64,000 nucleotides of DNA from Prochlorococcus sp. AG-436-O11 (GCA_003212535.1 QCPO01000006.1:1-64000), one strand, 5' to 3'; positions 25,560 through 34,085 are shown, counted from the stretch's first letter. Notes: a model not told the origin generated them from the letters alone. Numbers and translations: made by a program.

Positions 25560-25816
25560 ATCTATAACCGATCTATAAAATGAGATTTATCAATATTTCC
25601 CTACTATAACTCGGTTATAACTAAGCGAGTGGAACAAGTTTGAGACTTAATTTTGTACAAAGTATATAGTCCTACATACAAGATAATAAGCCTGCCCCCT
25701 TAGTGCCCCCTGAGCGACATAATGCCTTGTCTTAACTAGGTCGATGATTTGATAGTATTTTTGGAATGTGAAAACCTATTATGTTTAGTCAAGCTCCATC
25801 CTATTTCCATAGGGAA

Positions 25817-26044
25817 CTAAGGATAAAAGTCCACTCCCCAACGCATTACGCAATAACTTAGAGGGTTATATCCATTGCAATTCCAGAATTTAAATATTTT
25901 TACAGCGAAATGGTGGAAACTAGCATCATTGAAAAATGCCCAGCCAAAATAAATAGCACATGCAGTTACAACAAACGCAGCATATTGAAGCCAATGCGTT
26001 CCAGACTTATCGACACCATTTTTATCAAAATTAGAATTACTCAT
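25817..26044 (-). CDS. 75-residue membrane protein downstream of hli
   Basis: Polar N-terminus (MSNSNFDKNGVDKSGTHWLQ), one transmembrane helix (YAAFVVTACAIYFGWAFF), then an aromatic/Cys-containing tail. Starts one base after the hli stop, so co-translated with it. Possibly a partner of the Hli protein in the thylakoid; that is inference from linkage. Confidence 0.65.
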   Translation of the reverse strand: MSNSNFDKNGVDKSGTHWLQYAAFVVTACAIYFGWAFFNDASFHHFAVKIFKFWNCNGYNPLSYCVMRWGVDFYP

Positions 26045-26299
26045 TTAAAGTATCGGATATGCTATACAACCAAATAAGGTGTAGTTAATAATGACAGCAA
26101 TGAATCCTATCATTGCCAGTCTTCCATTTGTTCTTTCCTCAATAAACCAATAGGTATTTGACCATTCAAAATTTCCCACCATATTGAATATTTGATCTTC
26201 TGCAAGTGGAGTCTCTTCAGGAGTATTGTCCTGATCAAGATAATAATTACTATCTGGGTAATAGCTTTCGCTTGAAACACTATCTTTAAAATCAATCAT
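26045..26299 (-). CDS. hli: High-light-inducible protein with long N-terminus
   Basis: 84 residues. A polar acidic N-terminal region (about 1-48) precedes the chlorophyll-binding helix EERTNGRLAMIGFIAVIINY, which holds the ExxNGRxAMIGF motif of Hli/LHC-type proteins. Hlips protect photosystem II and chlorophyll biosynthesis under light stress in thylakoids. In the island, with a membrane partner immediately downstream. hli genes are recurrent island cargo in Prochlorococcus. Confidence 0.88.
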   Translation of the reverse strand: MIDFKDSVSSESYYPDSNYYLDQDNTPEETPLAEDQIFNMVGNFEWSNTYWFIEERTNGRLAMIGFIAVIINYTLFGCIAYPIL

Positions 26300-26431
26300 T
26301 TTATTAGAACTTTGAATTTTATATATCTTAAAAAGGAAAAATAGTTACTGTTAATCGTATTCTTTTTCTCTGTCTAAAAGCTCTCTCTTATATATGTCAT
26401 TGATAATTAAAAAAAAATATAGTCAATTTAT

Positions 26432-26950
26432 TTAAGGAGTATTAATACCATCTTTTAAACCGAGTAAATTTAAAAGAGCAGGAATTAGTAATAAAACGGT
26501 TATTAATCTGACCGCGTGTAAAGCAGCAACTGAAGCACCTACTCCATACTCAGATCCAATTAGGCTCATCCCAATTGTCCCTCCCGGAGCAGAACCTAAT
26601 ACTGCAATGGCAATATCAATTCCTAAAAATTTAATTATTAGAAATGCTATTAAAAGTCCAGTTATCAATAAAGAAAATGTAATTATCAATGCTGGCTTCC
26701 ACAAGTTTTGTAATTCGCTTAAAGTTTCTTGATTAATACCAGTCCCTATTACAGTTCCTATTCCTATCCCAAGTGCTGTTTTAGTACCTAATGGCCAAAC
26801 TGCAACATCAATTAGACCACTTGCACTTAAAACCCCAGCTCCAATGATAGCTCCCAATAAAGAAGCAGCGGGAATGCCCGTGAAGATCATTAAAATTCCT
26901 AAACCTGCTCCAGCAAGAATATAAAAAAAAAGTGTTAATAAAGAAGGCAT
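26432..26950 (-). CDS. AbrB-family membrane protein (putative transporter)
   Basis: 172 residues with five to six transmembrane segments and glycine-rich loops (GAGLGILMIFTGIPAASLLG, VLGSAPGGTIGMSLIGSEYG, ALHAVRLITVLLLIPALL). This is a single AbrB-duplication domain, about half the common two-domain length, which is a known variant in cyanobacteria. Often mis-annotated as ammonia monooxygenase. Substrate unknown. Confidence 0.78.
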   Translation of the reverse strand: MPSLLTLFFYILAGAGLGILMIFTGIPAASLLGAIIGAGVLSASGLIDVAVWPLGTKTALGIGIGTVIGTGINQETLSELQNLWKPALIITFSLLITGLLIAFLIIKFLGIDIAIAVLGSAPGGTIGMSLIGSEYGVGASVAALHAVRLITVLLLIPALLNLLGLKDGINTP

Positions 26951-27095
26951 TTTGAATAAAGAAATTGTTCTCTTAATTAATTAATACGTTTTAATTTGAG
27001 ATAAACAAGTTAATAATTTAAAATTCCCTTTTAATGTGTCATTAAAATTTATTTGTTAATCTCAAAATGCAAACTGGATTAAACTTTAATAAAAA

Positions 27096-27311
27096 ATGAA
27101 TATTTTTGATGAAAAAATTTTTAAAGTTTTTATAAGTATTTGTTTAATATTACTAATACTGATTTTCAGTATTATTGCTTTCAATCTAATCTCCTTGAAG
27201 AATTGGGCAAATTATCAAACCATTTGTATAGAACAAGAGAGTATAGATACCACTATCCCTTGGGCAGTAAGAAAATGTAATGGGCGATCTAAAGTTTATC
27301 AAGTAAAGTAG
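27096..27311 (+). CDS. 71-residue membrane-anchored protein
   Basis: N-terminal transmembrane helix (FISICLILLILIFSIIAFNL), then an extracytoplasmic part with two Cys (QTICIEQESIDTT, AVRKCNGRSK). Followed by the dispersed hairpin repeat (27,325). Not recognised. Confidence 0.55.
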   Translation: MNIFDEKIFKVFISICLILLILIFSIIAFNLISLKNWANYQTICIEQESIDTTIPWAVRKCNGRSKVYQVK

Positions 27312-27324
27312 ATCTTCTCTTGAT

Positions 27325-27360
27325 GGAATTGTAGTAAAAATAAATTCTAGAAAATTACAA
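27325..27360. repeat. Dispersed hairpin repeat, copy 2
   Basis: TGGAATTGTAGTAAAAATAA... with the inverted ATTACAATTA; matches 10,444-10,475. Confidence 0.5.
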
Positions 27361-27393
27361 TTAATTAGAGAAAAATAATAGATAAAGGACCAA

Positions 27394-27603
27394 GTGAAGA
27401 ATATTTCAAAAGGGGGGGGAATGAGAGGGATTTTAGATTATCTATCTGGAGTGAGGCTAAAAGATGCGTGGAGCGAGCAAATAGATAAGCACCTTTTGGG
27501 AGGAGCAAAAATAAATTACTATATATATGGAGTAATTTTTTATGCGTTTGTTTTTATTATTACCTTTGCTATTAGGATTCTCAGTTCCAGCAATGGCTCA
27601 TAA
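27394..27603 (+). CDS. Doubtful 69-residue ORF with G8 tract
   Basis: Contains a G8 homopolymer (27,412-27,419) and the phrase GILDYLSGVRLKDAWSEQID. Its 3' third overlaps the better-supported gene at 27,542 in another frame, and that gene's leader lies inside it. Could be a remnant of an older gene. Confidence 0.25.
   Translation: MKNISKGGGMRGILDYLSGVRLKDAWSEQIDKHLLGGAKINYYIYGVIFYAFVFIITFAIRILSSSNGS
27512..27541 (+). repeat. GGAGTAATTTTT-type leader, copy 2
   Basis: TATATATATGGAGTAATTTT then TTATG. Ribosome site GGAG decides the ATG at 27,542. Confidence 0.6.
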
Positions 27604-27706
27604 TGAAGCTAATAGTGGTGAAGTTGGAGTTTCTAGGCAAGTCATGCGTGACATTACAGATCAAGAAGGTGCTGAATCAATCAACAATAGTGGAAGGGAA
27701 AATTAA
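27542..27706 (+). CDS. 54-residue secreted peptide, HAHNEAN family
   Basis: Signal peptide RLFLLLPLLLGFSVPAMA with cleavage before HNEANSGEVGVSRQVMRD; the mature part is about 36 residues, polar, without the Cys cluster of the 18,887 relative. The same mature start (HNEAN) follows two different upstream cassettes, so coding modules and promoters have been recombined. Confidence 0.65.
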   Translation: MRLFLLLPLLLGFSVPAMAHNEANSGEVGVSRQVMRDITDQEGAESINNSGREN

Positions 27707-27797
27707 TCCAATGAGAGTAACCCCCGATACTGGTTTTAATGAATATTAACTCGCAAGGGTATATAAGTATTTTAGTAGTTATATCTAGCGATTAAGG

Positions 27798-27831
27798 CAG
27801 CAAGGTTATGCAAGGTATAGCAGATAATCGC
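27798..27831 (+). repeat. Arm-type repeat A, copy 2
   Basis: CAGCAAGGTTATGCAAGGTA then TAGCAGATAATCGC; about 90 bp left of tRNA-Pro fragment 6. Confidence 0.6.
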
Positions 27832-27872
27832 TATTTAATCGCTAAGTCTCATATTTCTAATTTACAACCAAT

Positions 27873-27899
27873 AAAAAAGACAGGCTGGGAAACCTGTCT
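27873..27899 (-). terminator. Terminator linked to tRNA-Pro fragment 6
   Basis: GACAGG-CTGGGAAA-CCTGTC plus an A tract (T tract on the minus strand). Fully paired, different stem bases from the other copies. Confidence 0.75.
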
Positions 27900-27918
27900 A
27901 TGAATTGGATTATAAGAG

Positions 27919-27967
27919 TCGGGGCGACAGGATTAAACCTGCGACAGAGTGTTCTCAAAGCACTCGG
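27919..27967 (-). repeat. tRNA-Pro 3' fragment 6
   Basis: TCGGGGCGACAGGATTAAAC...; a few changes and a lost base in the T loop. Beyond it lies the old flank with the ATCTTCGAAGAT palindrome. Confidence 0.85.
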
Positions 27968-28054
27968 TTGCTCTAATAAGATTTACTTGAGGTTATAGTT
28001 ATAGAAAAGAGTAGAGCTAGATATAGTAATGAGTTTGAGTCTCATTATGGCAAT

Positions 28055-28066
28055 ATCTTCGAAGAT
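28055..28066. promoter_or_regulatory. ATCTTCGAAGAT palindrome, copy 1
   Basis: Perfect 12-bp palindrome in the context GAGTTTGAG...CAATATCTTCGAAGATCAT, the same context as upstream of the recombinase gene at 47,290. Probably the remnant of an older element's 5' end. Confidence 0.55.
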
Positions 28067-28198
28067 CATCTAAGCTTATACTAAATCATAGATCCCTGAT
28101 AAACTAGTGACTTTTTTCAAATAGATCAAAGATAGAACAGTTTATTTAGCGATTGATTTAAACTAAAGAAAATCATTTCCTCGGACATACTTTTAAAT

Positions 28199-28537
28199 AT
28201 GCTTTCACCAAATAAGTCAAAGGCAATTACTAGAATATTTTTGTTCTTTTTCCCATTCCCATTATTAAGTCCGCTTTTATGTTTGGATTTAATTTATCAA
28301 AATCAATATTTTAAAAGAAAAAAAGAGAGTATTTCTTGCCTTATAGCATTATTTTTTGTACTCGTAATGTATTTTGTTATATCATCTCAAGGATTTGGTT
28401 TCTACCTTGGCCTTCCCTTTGACTTTTTAAAAGAGTATCTATTATTATCGCTTGTTTTGATTTCATCTCTTGTAGTTGCAGTTAAATTTAGATGCCTAAC
28501 ACTTTTTAAATATTTGGAACTATTTGAACAAGACTAG
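28199..28537 (+). CDS. 112-residue membrane protein
   Basis: Three to four hydrophobic helices (IFLFFFPFPLLSPLLCLDLI, CLIALFFVLVMYFVISSQGF, LLLSLVLISSLVVAVKFRC). Function unknown. First gene right of tRNA-Pro fragment 6. Confidence 0.55.
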   Translation: MLSPNKSKAITRIFLFFFPFPLLSPLLCLDLIYQNQYFKRKKESISCLIALFFVLVMYFVISSQGFGFYLGLPFDFLKEYLLLSLVLISSLVVAVKFRCLTLFKYLELFEQD

Positions 28538-28576
28538 AGTCTTAATCAATTTTTCTAGTTCTTTTTTCTTTTTCTG

Positions 28577-28672
28577 TCATCTTATAAAGTAAATAATCCC
28601 ACCAACAAAAGTGCTTCCTACAATTAGCAAGACCATGAGAAGTGCAATTTATTTTGGTAAACTTCCAATCAT
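28577..28672 (-). pseudogene. Small membrane peptide with nonsense codon
   Basis: MIGSLPK, stop, IALLMVLLIVGSTFVGGIIY then FIR. One TAA interrupts a 31-residue single-TM peptide. Confidence 0.35.
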
Positions 28673-28787
28673 TTAATTTTTATCTACTACTTCTCCACCA
28701 TACTCTTTCGCTATTACATCTAAACACCTGAGAATATATTTATTTTTTAATAGATCTGTTTGCTCCAAATAATTAAGAACAGAAATC

Positions 28788-28883
28788 TTGAATAATAGAT
28801 ATTTAATTAGAGAATAATTACTCTATATATTTAATTAGAGAATAATTACTATATATATGTATATATATAAGGAGTAATTTCTT
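28788..28883 (+). repeat. GGAGTAATTTTT-type leader, copy 3 (longest)
   Basis: The unit TATTTAATTAGAGAATAATT is tandemly duplicated (about 28,800 and 28,828), then alternating TA and AAGGAGTAATTTCTTATG. The GGAG is a good ribosome site. Confidence 0.65.
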
Positions 28884-29000
28884 ATGGCAGATTTTAAGGC
28901 CCTTTGGAATAATCAACCAAATAAAGTTATTGGTGTAGGTGGGTTAGTACTATCATTGCCGATAGTTTTTATATATGGTTTATGGTTACTCAATACATAA
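28884..29000 (+). CDS. MADFK-family mini membrane protein, copy 2
   Basis: 38 residues: MADFKALWNNQPNKVIGVGG then the helix LVLSLPIVFIYGLWLLNT. Near-identical leader and DNA to copy 1, so a recent duplication. Confidence 0.65.
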   Translation: MADFKALWNNQPNKVIGVGGLVLSLPIVFIYGLWLLNT

Positions 29001-29112
29001 GTAATAAACTAGGCACAAAGTAGATCAAACTATATCAATCTAGCGCTACTTTTAGCGCTCCTTTCTCAAGTTAAGACTAACTAAAATATTTATAAACCCT
29101 TGCTATGACTGA

Positions 29113-29160
29113 TTGGGGCGACAGGATTAGAACCTGCGACCTAGTGCTCCCAAAGCACTC
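29113..29160 (-). repeat. tRNA-Pro 3' fragment 7
   Basis: TTGGGGCGACAGGATTAGAA... to CCCAAAGCACTCG. Confidence 0.87.
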
Positions 29161-29260
29161 GATCGGCAAAATGCGACAGCACCCACAAGAAACAAGTGAG
29201 GCTGTGACTTTAGTTTGAAATATTTGTTATCAAAATGAGTCTCAAGAATTGTCTTATCTT

Positions 29261-29307
29261 CAGCAAAGTTTTGCAAAGTTAAGCATTTGATCGCCCAGGG
29301 ATCGCCC
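29261..29307 (+). repeat. Arm-type repeat A, copy 3
   Basis: CAGCAAAGTTTTGCAAAGTT then TGATCGCCCAGGGATCGCCC; closely matches 33,242-33,290 including the duplicated GATCGCCC. Confidence 0.6.
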
Positions 29308-29553
29308 GGCTATGACCTAGTGTCATAAAGACACTAATAATTTTTAGGAGCCAATCATTGTCACAATGTGGCTTTAAGTAATAAAAATAATGCAGGCTCA
29401 GCTTTTTATGCAAGTAGTAAGCGTTTTAAATGAGTGACTTAGCTATGTATCAAGAATTATTGATTATATCAAAATAAGTTGATGCATTTCTTAAACTTTG
29501 TTTCTCTTCCTTGGTTGGATGATATAAATGAGATATATAATCCTACTTACTTC

Positions 29554-30519
29554 ATGAGCATTTTTAAGAAAGTTCTCGTTGGATCTTCTCTGCTTGCCAT
29601 AACAGCTTGTGGTTCACCCGCCGTTAGATTAAGTGGTGCAGGAGCCTCATTTCCTTCAAAAATCTATACAAGATGGTTTTCTGATTATGCAAGATCTGGA
29701 GGGACAAAAGTTAATTATCAGGCAGTAGGGTCAGGTTCAGGACGTAAGGCATTCATTGATGAAACAGTTAACTTTGGTGCATCAGATGATCCCATGAAAG
29801 ATTCTGATATAAAAAAAGTTACTAGAGGACTTGTTCAAATACCTATGGTGGGTGGAACTATTGCTTTTGGATATAACTATGATTGCGATCTGAAATTAAC
29901 TCAAGAGAAAGCAGTACAAGTTGCTATGGGAATGATTAAAGATTGGAAACAATTAGGTTGTAAGCCTGGTAAATTGACTTGGACTCATCGTTCTGATGGA
30001 TCAGGTACAACTAAAGCTTTTACCAATTCTATGGAGGCTTTTTCTAAAACTTGGAATTTAGGTACTGGTAAATCTGTTAAATGGCCTTCGGGAGTTGGAG
30101 CAAAAGGTAATTCTGGTGTAGCGGGAGTTATCCAAAATACTCCCGGAGCAATTGGTTATGTTAATCAATCATATATAAAAGGAGATGTTAGAGCAGCAGC
30201 TTTACAAAATCGTTCAGGTCAGTTCATTGACCCAAGTTCAGAATCTGGTGCAATAGCTTTAAACGGCATTAGGCTTGATGAAAACTTAGCTGGTATAAAT
30301 CCTAACCCCAAAGCTAAAGGAGCTTATCCAATAGCAACCTTAACTTGGATACTTGCTTATGAAACAGGTAATGGGAGGAATACTGAGGCAATTAAAGATA
30401 CATTCTATAAATTGCTCAGCGATGAATATCAATCCAAAGCTCCTGCTCTAGGTTTCGTTCCTTTGGAAGGGGAAATTCTACAAAAATCAATTAATGCTGT
30501 TGGAAGAATAGGTAGGTAA
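29554..30519 (+). CDS. pstS: Phosphate ABC transporter substrate-binding protein PstS
   Basis: 321 residues from ATG 29,554 (an upstream in-frame ATG at 29,482 is less likely because the lipoprotein signal begins here). Lipobox LLAITACGS gives a lipidated Cys. SGAGASFPSKIYTRWFSDYA, VGSGSGRKAFIDETVNFGAS and HRSDGSGTTKAF are the phosphate-binding blocks of PstS. Periplasmic, feeding PstCAB (not in the window). Next to an arsenate-detoxification set, which makes sense because Pst also admits arsenate. Overlaps the convergent arsJ by 33 bp. Confidence 0.93.
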   Translation: MSIFKKVLVGSSLLAITACGSPAVRLSGAGASFPSKIYTRWFSDYARSGGTKVNYQAVGSGSGRKAFIDETVNFGASDDPMKDSDIKKVTRGLVQIPMVGGTIAFGYNYDCDLKLTQEKAVQVAMGMIKDWKQLGCKPGKLTWTHRSDGSGTTKAFTNSMEAFSKTWNLGTGKSVKWPSGVGAKGNSGVAGVIQNTPGAIGYVNQSYIKGDVRAAALQNRSGQFIDPSSESGAIALNGIRLDENLAGINPNPKAKGAYPIATLTWILAYETGNGRNTEAIKDTFYKLLSDEYQSKAPALGFVPLEGEILQKSINAVGRIGR

Positions 30520-31743
30520 TTTAGAACTAATAAGCCAAGCAATAAAAATCAAAATAGATGAAGTATATAAACAATATTGCATACCTATAGTGGCATTTTT
30601 ACCGAGCATAAATAATAAGCCCGAAAGTAAGGTTCCAATTAATCTTCCTGCGGCATTAGCCATATAGTAATAACCAACATTTAAACTTACTTTCTCATTA
30701 TCTGAATAAGCCAAAATCAAGTACGAATGAGTAGATGAATTCATTGCAAAAATAAAGCCAAATATTATTAATCCAATAACAATTACAGGACCTAATGATT
30801 TATCTCCGTTTAAAGCTCCAGCAATAAATAAAGGAATAGCCGTCAAGATAAGGCCCCAAAATTGAACGGTAGTTTTTGTTGGGCTATTATTTTTTCCCCA
30901 TACTTTTCTAAGTAATGGAGCTAATACTTGAAAGAGACCATAGATTATTATCCATCCACCCAAGAATAGTCCTATTTTTAAATAATCCCATCCAAAAGAA
31001 ATATCTAAAAATACTGGTAGAGCTACTACAAACCAGACATCTCTTGCTCCAAACAAGAAAAACCTTGCACTTGAAAGAATATTTATTCCTTGAGACTTTG
31101 AATAAAGATCTTTAAAAATTGGCTTTCTTTTCATTTTTCCTGAATCTTTAGGGAGACATAAAGTTAAAAAGAATGCTAGGCAAAGACCTAAACCCATTAT
31201 TAAAACTGCATTATTAAAGCCCAATACCTTATATAAGAGACCCCCTAAGAAAAAACCAACACCCTTAAGTGCATTTTTAGATCCTGTTAAAATTGAAACC
31301 CACTTAAATAATTGTTTTTGACTATTTTTATTATTCTCTTCTGAATCTGGAACTATTGACTTAACTGCACTTTTTGCACTCATCTTATTTAAATCTTTTG
31401 CTACCCCACTAAGAGCTTGGGCTAACATAACGTATGAGACGCTAAAGATTACTGACCAATTCTCTTTGACTGGAATCAGCATGAAAAGAGCAAGAATTTG
31501 CAGAATTGTTCCTATCCATAAAGTAAGCCTTAAACCATATCTTGCTCCTATCCAGCCTCCAAAAAGATTTGTAATTATTCCAAAAAACTCATAGAAAAGA
31601 AAAAGTAAAGCAATTTGTAGAGTTGTGTAACCTAGCTCATGAAAGTGACCAACAACTAATAATCTTAATGCGCCGTCAGTAAGCGTGAACGCCCAATAGT
31701 TTGCTGTTACAACACTATATTGTTGAATATTAGATAACTTCAT
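30487..31743 (-). CDS. arsJ: ArsJ-type MFS organoarsenical efflux protein
   Basis: 418 residues, about 12 transmembrane segments, MFS fold, beginning NYWAFTLTDGALRLLVVGHF. The pairing with the GAPDH gene 11 bp upstream is the hallmark of ArsJ, which exports 1-arseno-3-phosphoglycerate made by that GAPDH. Assignment rests on both the N-terminal motif and context. Confidence 0.85.
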   Translation of the reverse strand: MKLSNIQQYSVVTANYWAFTLTDGALRLLVVGHFHELGYTTLQIALLFLFYEFFGIITNLFGGWIGARYGLRLTLWIGTILQILALFMLIPVKENWSVIFSVSYVMLAQALSGVAKDLNKMSAKSAVKSIVPDSEENNKNSQKQLFKWVSILTGSKNALKGVGFFLGGLLYKVLGFNNAVLIMGLGLCLAFFLTLCLPKDSGKMKRKPIFKDLYSKSQGINILSSARFFLFGARDVWFVVALPVFLDISFGWDYLKIGLFLGGWIIIYGLFQVLAPLLRKVWGKNNSPTKTTVQFWGLILTAIPLFIAGALNGDKSLGPVIVIGLIIFGFIFAMNSSTHSYLILAYSDNEKVSLNVGYYYMANAAGRLIGTLLSGLLFMLGKNATIGMQYCLYTSSILIFIAWLISSKLPTYSSNSIN

Positions 31744-31754
31744 AAAGACATAAA

Positions 31755-32795
31755 TTAAATCTCTTTTTTGATTACATATTCAGTAAGATCTGCAAGTCTG
31801 CAGCTGTAACCCCACTCGTTGTCATACCAAGCGTATATTTTTAATAAATTTGAATTAACAACCATCGTTGATAAACTATCAACTATTGAGCTTCTAGAGT
31901 CATTTACATAATCTGCAGAAACTAAAGGTCTTTCTTCGTAGCCAAGAATTCCTTTTAAATAAGTTTCTGAAGCTTCCTTAAGTGCCAAATTTACTTGTTC
32001 AACTGTCACTTTATTATTTAATTCAAAAACTGCATCTGTTAAAGAACCATTAAGTATAGGAACTCTTACTGCATGGCCATTTAATTTTCCTTTTAATTCT
32101 GGAAAGATCTCAGCGATAGCTTTAGCAGATCCAGTGGTAGTAGGTATTAAACTTTGCATACATCCTCTTGCTCTCCTCAAATCACTTTTATAAAAATCTA
32201 CAGGACCTTGAGTGTTAGTGACATCGTGAATAGTTGTAATAGCGCCATGTTTAATTGAGAAATTTTCATTAATTACCTTTACTATCGGAGCTATACAATT
32301 TGTAGTGCAGGATGCTGCAGTTACTAATTTATGTTTGGAGGGGTCATAAAGACTTTGATTTATACCGTAAACAATATTAAGTGATTCAGCTTCTGCAACA
32401 ATTCCTTTGACTGGACAAGCTACTATTACTCTTTTCATCCCAAGAGAATCAAAATAGGGATTTAGTTTTTCTGGCTTTTTATTCTGTCCTGTACATTCCA
32501 AAACAAGATCAACCGAAGATTTATTCCATGGAACATCAAGATAGTTCTTTGTTGATGTAAAGGAAATTTTTTTACCTTCAATTATTATTTCGTTGTCATT
32601 AGAAGTTATATTTTTATTCCATCTTCCATGAACAGAATCAAACTCTAGTAGATGAGATGCAGTTAAAGAATCCCCACTTATTTCATTTATATGAGTTATT
32701 TCTATATCTTTTCTTTCCCATAAAATTCTTAAAACTAACCTACCAATTCTTCCAAATCCGTTAATTCCAATTTTCATAACAAATATCGAAACCAA
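31755..32795 (-). CDS. gap: Glyceraldehyde-3-phosphate dehydrogenase (ArsJ-associated)
   Basis: NAD-binding motif [16 protein letters not shown] and the catalytic Cys in [30 protein letters not shown] is the C-terminal family signature. About 340 residues; the internal ATG (residue 7, MKIGINGFG) is the more usual start. Besides glycolysis, such paralogs form 1-arseno-3-phosphoglycerate from arsenate for ArsJ export. First gene of the gap-arsJ operon, divergent from arsR. Probably a specialised paralog of the housekeeping Gap. Confidence 0.9.
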   Translation of the reverse strand: MVSIFVMKIGINGFGRIGRLVLRILWERKDIEITHINEISGDSLTASHLLEFDSVHGRWNKNITSNDNEIIIEGKKISFTSTKNYLDVPWNKSSVDLVLECTGQNKKPEKLNPYFDSLGMKRVIVACPVKGIVAEAESLNIVYGINQSLYDPSKHKLVTAASCTTNCIAPIVKVINENFSIKHGAITTIHDVTNTQGPVDFYKSDLRRARGCMQSLIPTTTGSAKAIAEIFPELKGKLNGHAVRVPILNGSLTDAVFELNNKVTVEQVNLALKEASETYLKGILGYEERPLVSADYVNDSRSSIVDSLSTMVVNSNLLKIYAWYDNEWGYSCRLADLTEYVIKKEI

Positions 32796-32894
32796 GGTTA
32801 TTATATATCAAAAATAATTGATACATCAATATTCCTTGATATGTGTAATTAATTTTTTTAGGTTAATATTTAAGAAGTTAATGATCTTTTAATT

Positions 32895-33212
32895 TTGTTA
32901 GAACAACTTAAAAAGATTAATAGTGAGCAATTCATTGGGATAATGGAGTCCCTTTCTGATCCGATTAGAATAAATATTCTTGAATTAATGATGGGTGGAG
33001 AGATATGCGTTTGCGACATAGTTAAAGTAACTGGATTATCTCAATCTAAAATTTCTTATCACATAAAGATCCTAAAAGATTCAGGTCTTATCTCTGATAG
33101 ACAAGAGGGTAGATGGGTTTACTACAAATTAGATTTGGAAGTATTATCAGATATTAAAAATTGGATGGGTAATTTAATTCAGTCATCATCAAGTAAAAGA
33201 TCTTGTGAATAA
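32895..33212 (+). CDS. arsR: ArsR/SmtB-family metalloregulator
   Basis: 105 residues, winged HTH. SLSDPIRINILELMMGGEIC followed by VCDI carries the C-V-C-D motif in helix 3 typical of As(III)-sensing ArsR. VTGLSQSKISYHIKILKDSG is the recognition helix. A C-terminal Cys may be a third ligand. The divergent position 100 bp from gap suggests it represses gap-arsJ and itself until arsenite binds. Confidence 0.9.
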   Translation: MLEQLKKINSEQFIGIMESLSDPIRINILELMMGGEICVCDIVKVTGLSQSKISYHIKILKDSGLISDRQEGRWVYYKLDLEVLSDIKNWMGNLIQSSSSKRSCE

Positions 33213-33241
33213 ATGGTTTTTAACATAGCGGGCGATGCAGA

Positions 33242-33290
33242 CAGCAAAGCTATGCAAGGTATAGCAAATGATCGCCCAGAGATCGCCCAG
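33242..33290 (+). repeat. Arm-type repeat A, copy 4
   Basis: CAGCAAAGCTATGCAAGGTA then TAGCAAATGATCGCCCAGAG and ATCGCCC. About 30 bp left of tRNA-Pro fragment 8. Confidence 0.6.
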
Positions 33291-33318
33291 AGAGTATTTA
33301 AGAATCGTGAGAAGTCAA

Positions 33319-33364
33319 TCGGGGCGACAGGATTCGAACCTGCGACCTAGTGCTCCCAAAGCAC
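33319..33364 (-). repeat. tRNA-Pro 3' fragment 8
   Basis: Exact TCGGGGCGACAGGATTCGAA ... CCCAAAGCAC, identical to the tRNA 3' end. Right flank has the CTAGTGCAGCACTAG palindrome. Confidence 0.93.
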
Positions 33365-33607
33365 TTAAAGACTCTAGTGCAGCACTAGGCTTTCAATCTG
33401 GAACTATTTTTTTGCTTAGTTCTGCGTATTTTGTCCTGACAAATTATTCACTATTTTTCTGCGATTTGTCGGCAAGAATGAAACCTATATATTCAATTTG
33501 AATTAAGATAAACAAAAGCAATTGCAAAATTGATGAAACTAGATTTCTTAAAGCAATTTATAAAACAGACAACGAAGCATTGCGATATAAGGACGATAGC
33601 AGAAAAT

Positions 33608-33639
33608 TTATACTATATATATATATAGTAATTTTTTTT
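33608..33639 (+). repeat. GGAGTAATTTTT-type leader, copy 4
   Basis: Alternating TA and AGTAATTTTTTTTATG; lacks the GGAG but keeps the rest. Confidence 0.5.
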
Positions 33640-33756
33640 ATGGCAGATTTTAAGCAGCTTTGGCAGAATCAAAAACCTGCAGTTTTTGCAGCAGCTGTGT
33701 TAGTTGGTGCAGGTGTGTTAGCAATAATATTTTCGATAGTTTTTATAATTAAGTAG
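33640..33756 (+). CDS. MADFK-family mini membrane protein, copy 3
   Basis: 38 residues: MADFKQLWQNQKPAVFAAAV then LVGAGVLAIIFSIVFIIK. The N-terminal 10 residues and IFSIVFI match the other copies; the helix differs. Confidence 0.65.
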   Translation: MADFKQLWQNQKPAVFAAAVLVGAGVLAIIFSIVFIIK

Positions 33757-33837
33757 TAAATTTAAGCACCTTTTTGAAATGTTTAAACATTCTAGATCCC
33801 CCAAGAGATCCCTTTCTCATTTGAGATTGAAGACAAT

Positions 33838-33864
33838 AAAAAAGAGAGATTAGGAAAACTCTCT
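33838..33864 (-). terminator. Terminator linked to tRNA-Pro fragment 9
   Basis: A tract, GAGAG, loop, CTCTC: stem maintained with different loop bases. Located 22 bp past the tRNA 3' end, as at the intact tRNA. Confidence 0.7.
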
Positions 33865-33886
33865 ATTATAACTTGGTTTTTAAGAG

Positions 33887-33930
33887 TCGGGGCGACAGGA
33901 TTCGAACCTGCGACCTAGTGTTCCCAAAGC
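33887..33930 (-). repeat. tRNA-Pro 3' fragment 9
   Basis: One change (TGTTCCC for TGCTCCC) from the tRNA. Separates the MADFK copy 3 unit from the amidotransferase cargo. Confidence 0.92.
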
Positions 33931-34050
33931 AATAACCCAAAATTATTGGTGTTCAGAAGCAGTAATTAAAGAAGCTCGAAAGACTCAAACACTATCTCCA
34001 AGAAATTATTTCGGCTATGGAATTTGTACAGAAAAAGGATGGTATTTGAA

Positions 34051-34085
34051 TGAAACTCTTACTACTTGCACCGCTATATTAAATA
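34051..34085 (+). repeat. MKxLLxxxLY mini-ORF linker, copy 3
   Basis: Reads MKLLLLAPLY then stop, followed by AATACGA and promoter copy 6; same block as at 19,386 and 19,737. Confidence 0.6.

Noticed and set aside
33268-33501. 77-codon ORF with GRQDSNLRPSAPKAL
   Set aside because: It is a translation across tRNA-Pro fragment 8 (a typical tRNA-antisense artefact), with no ribosome site.
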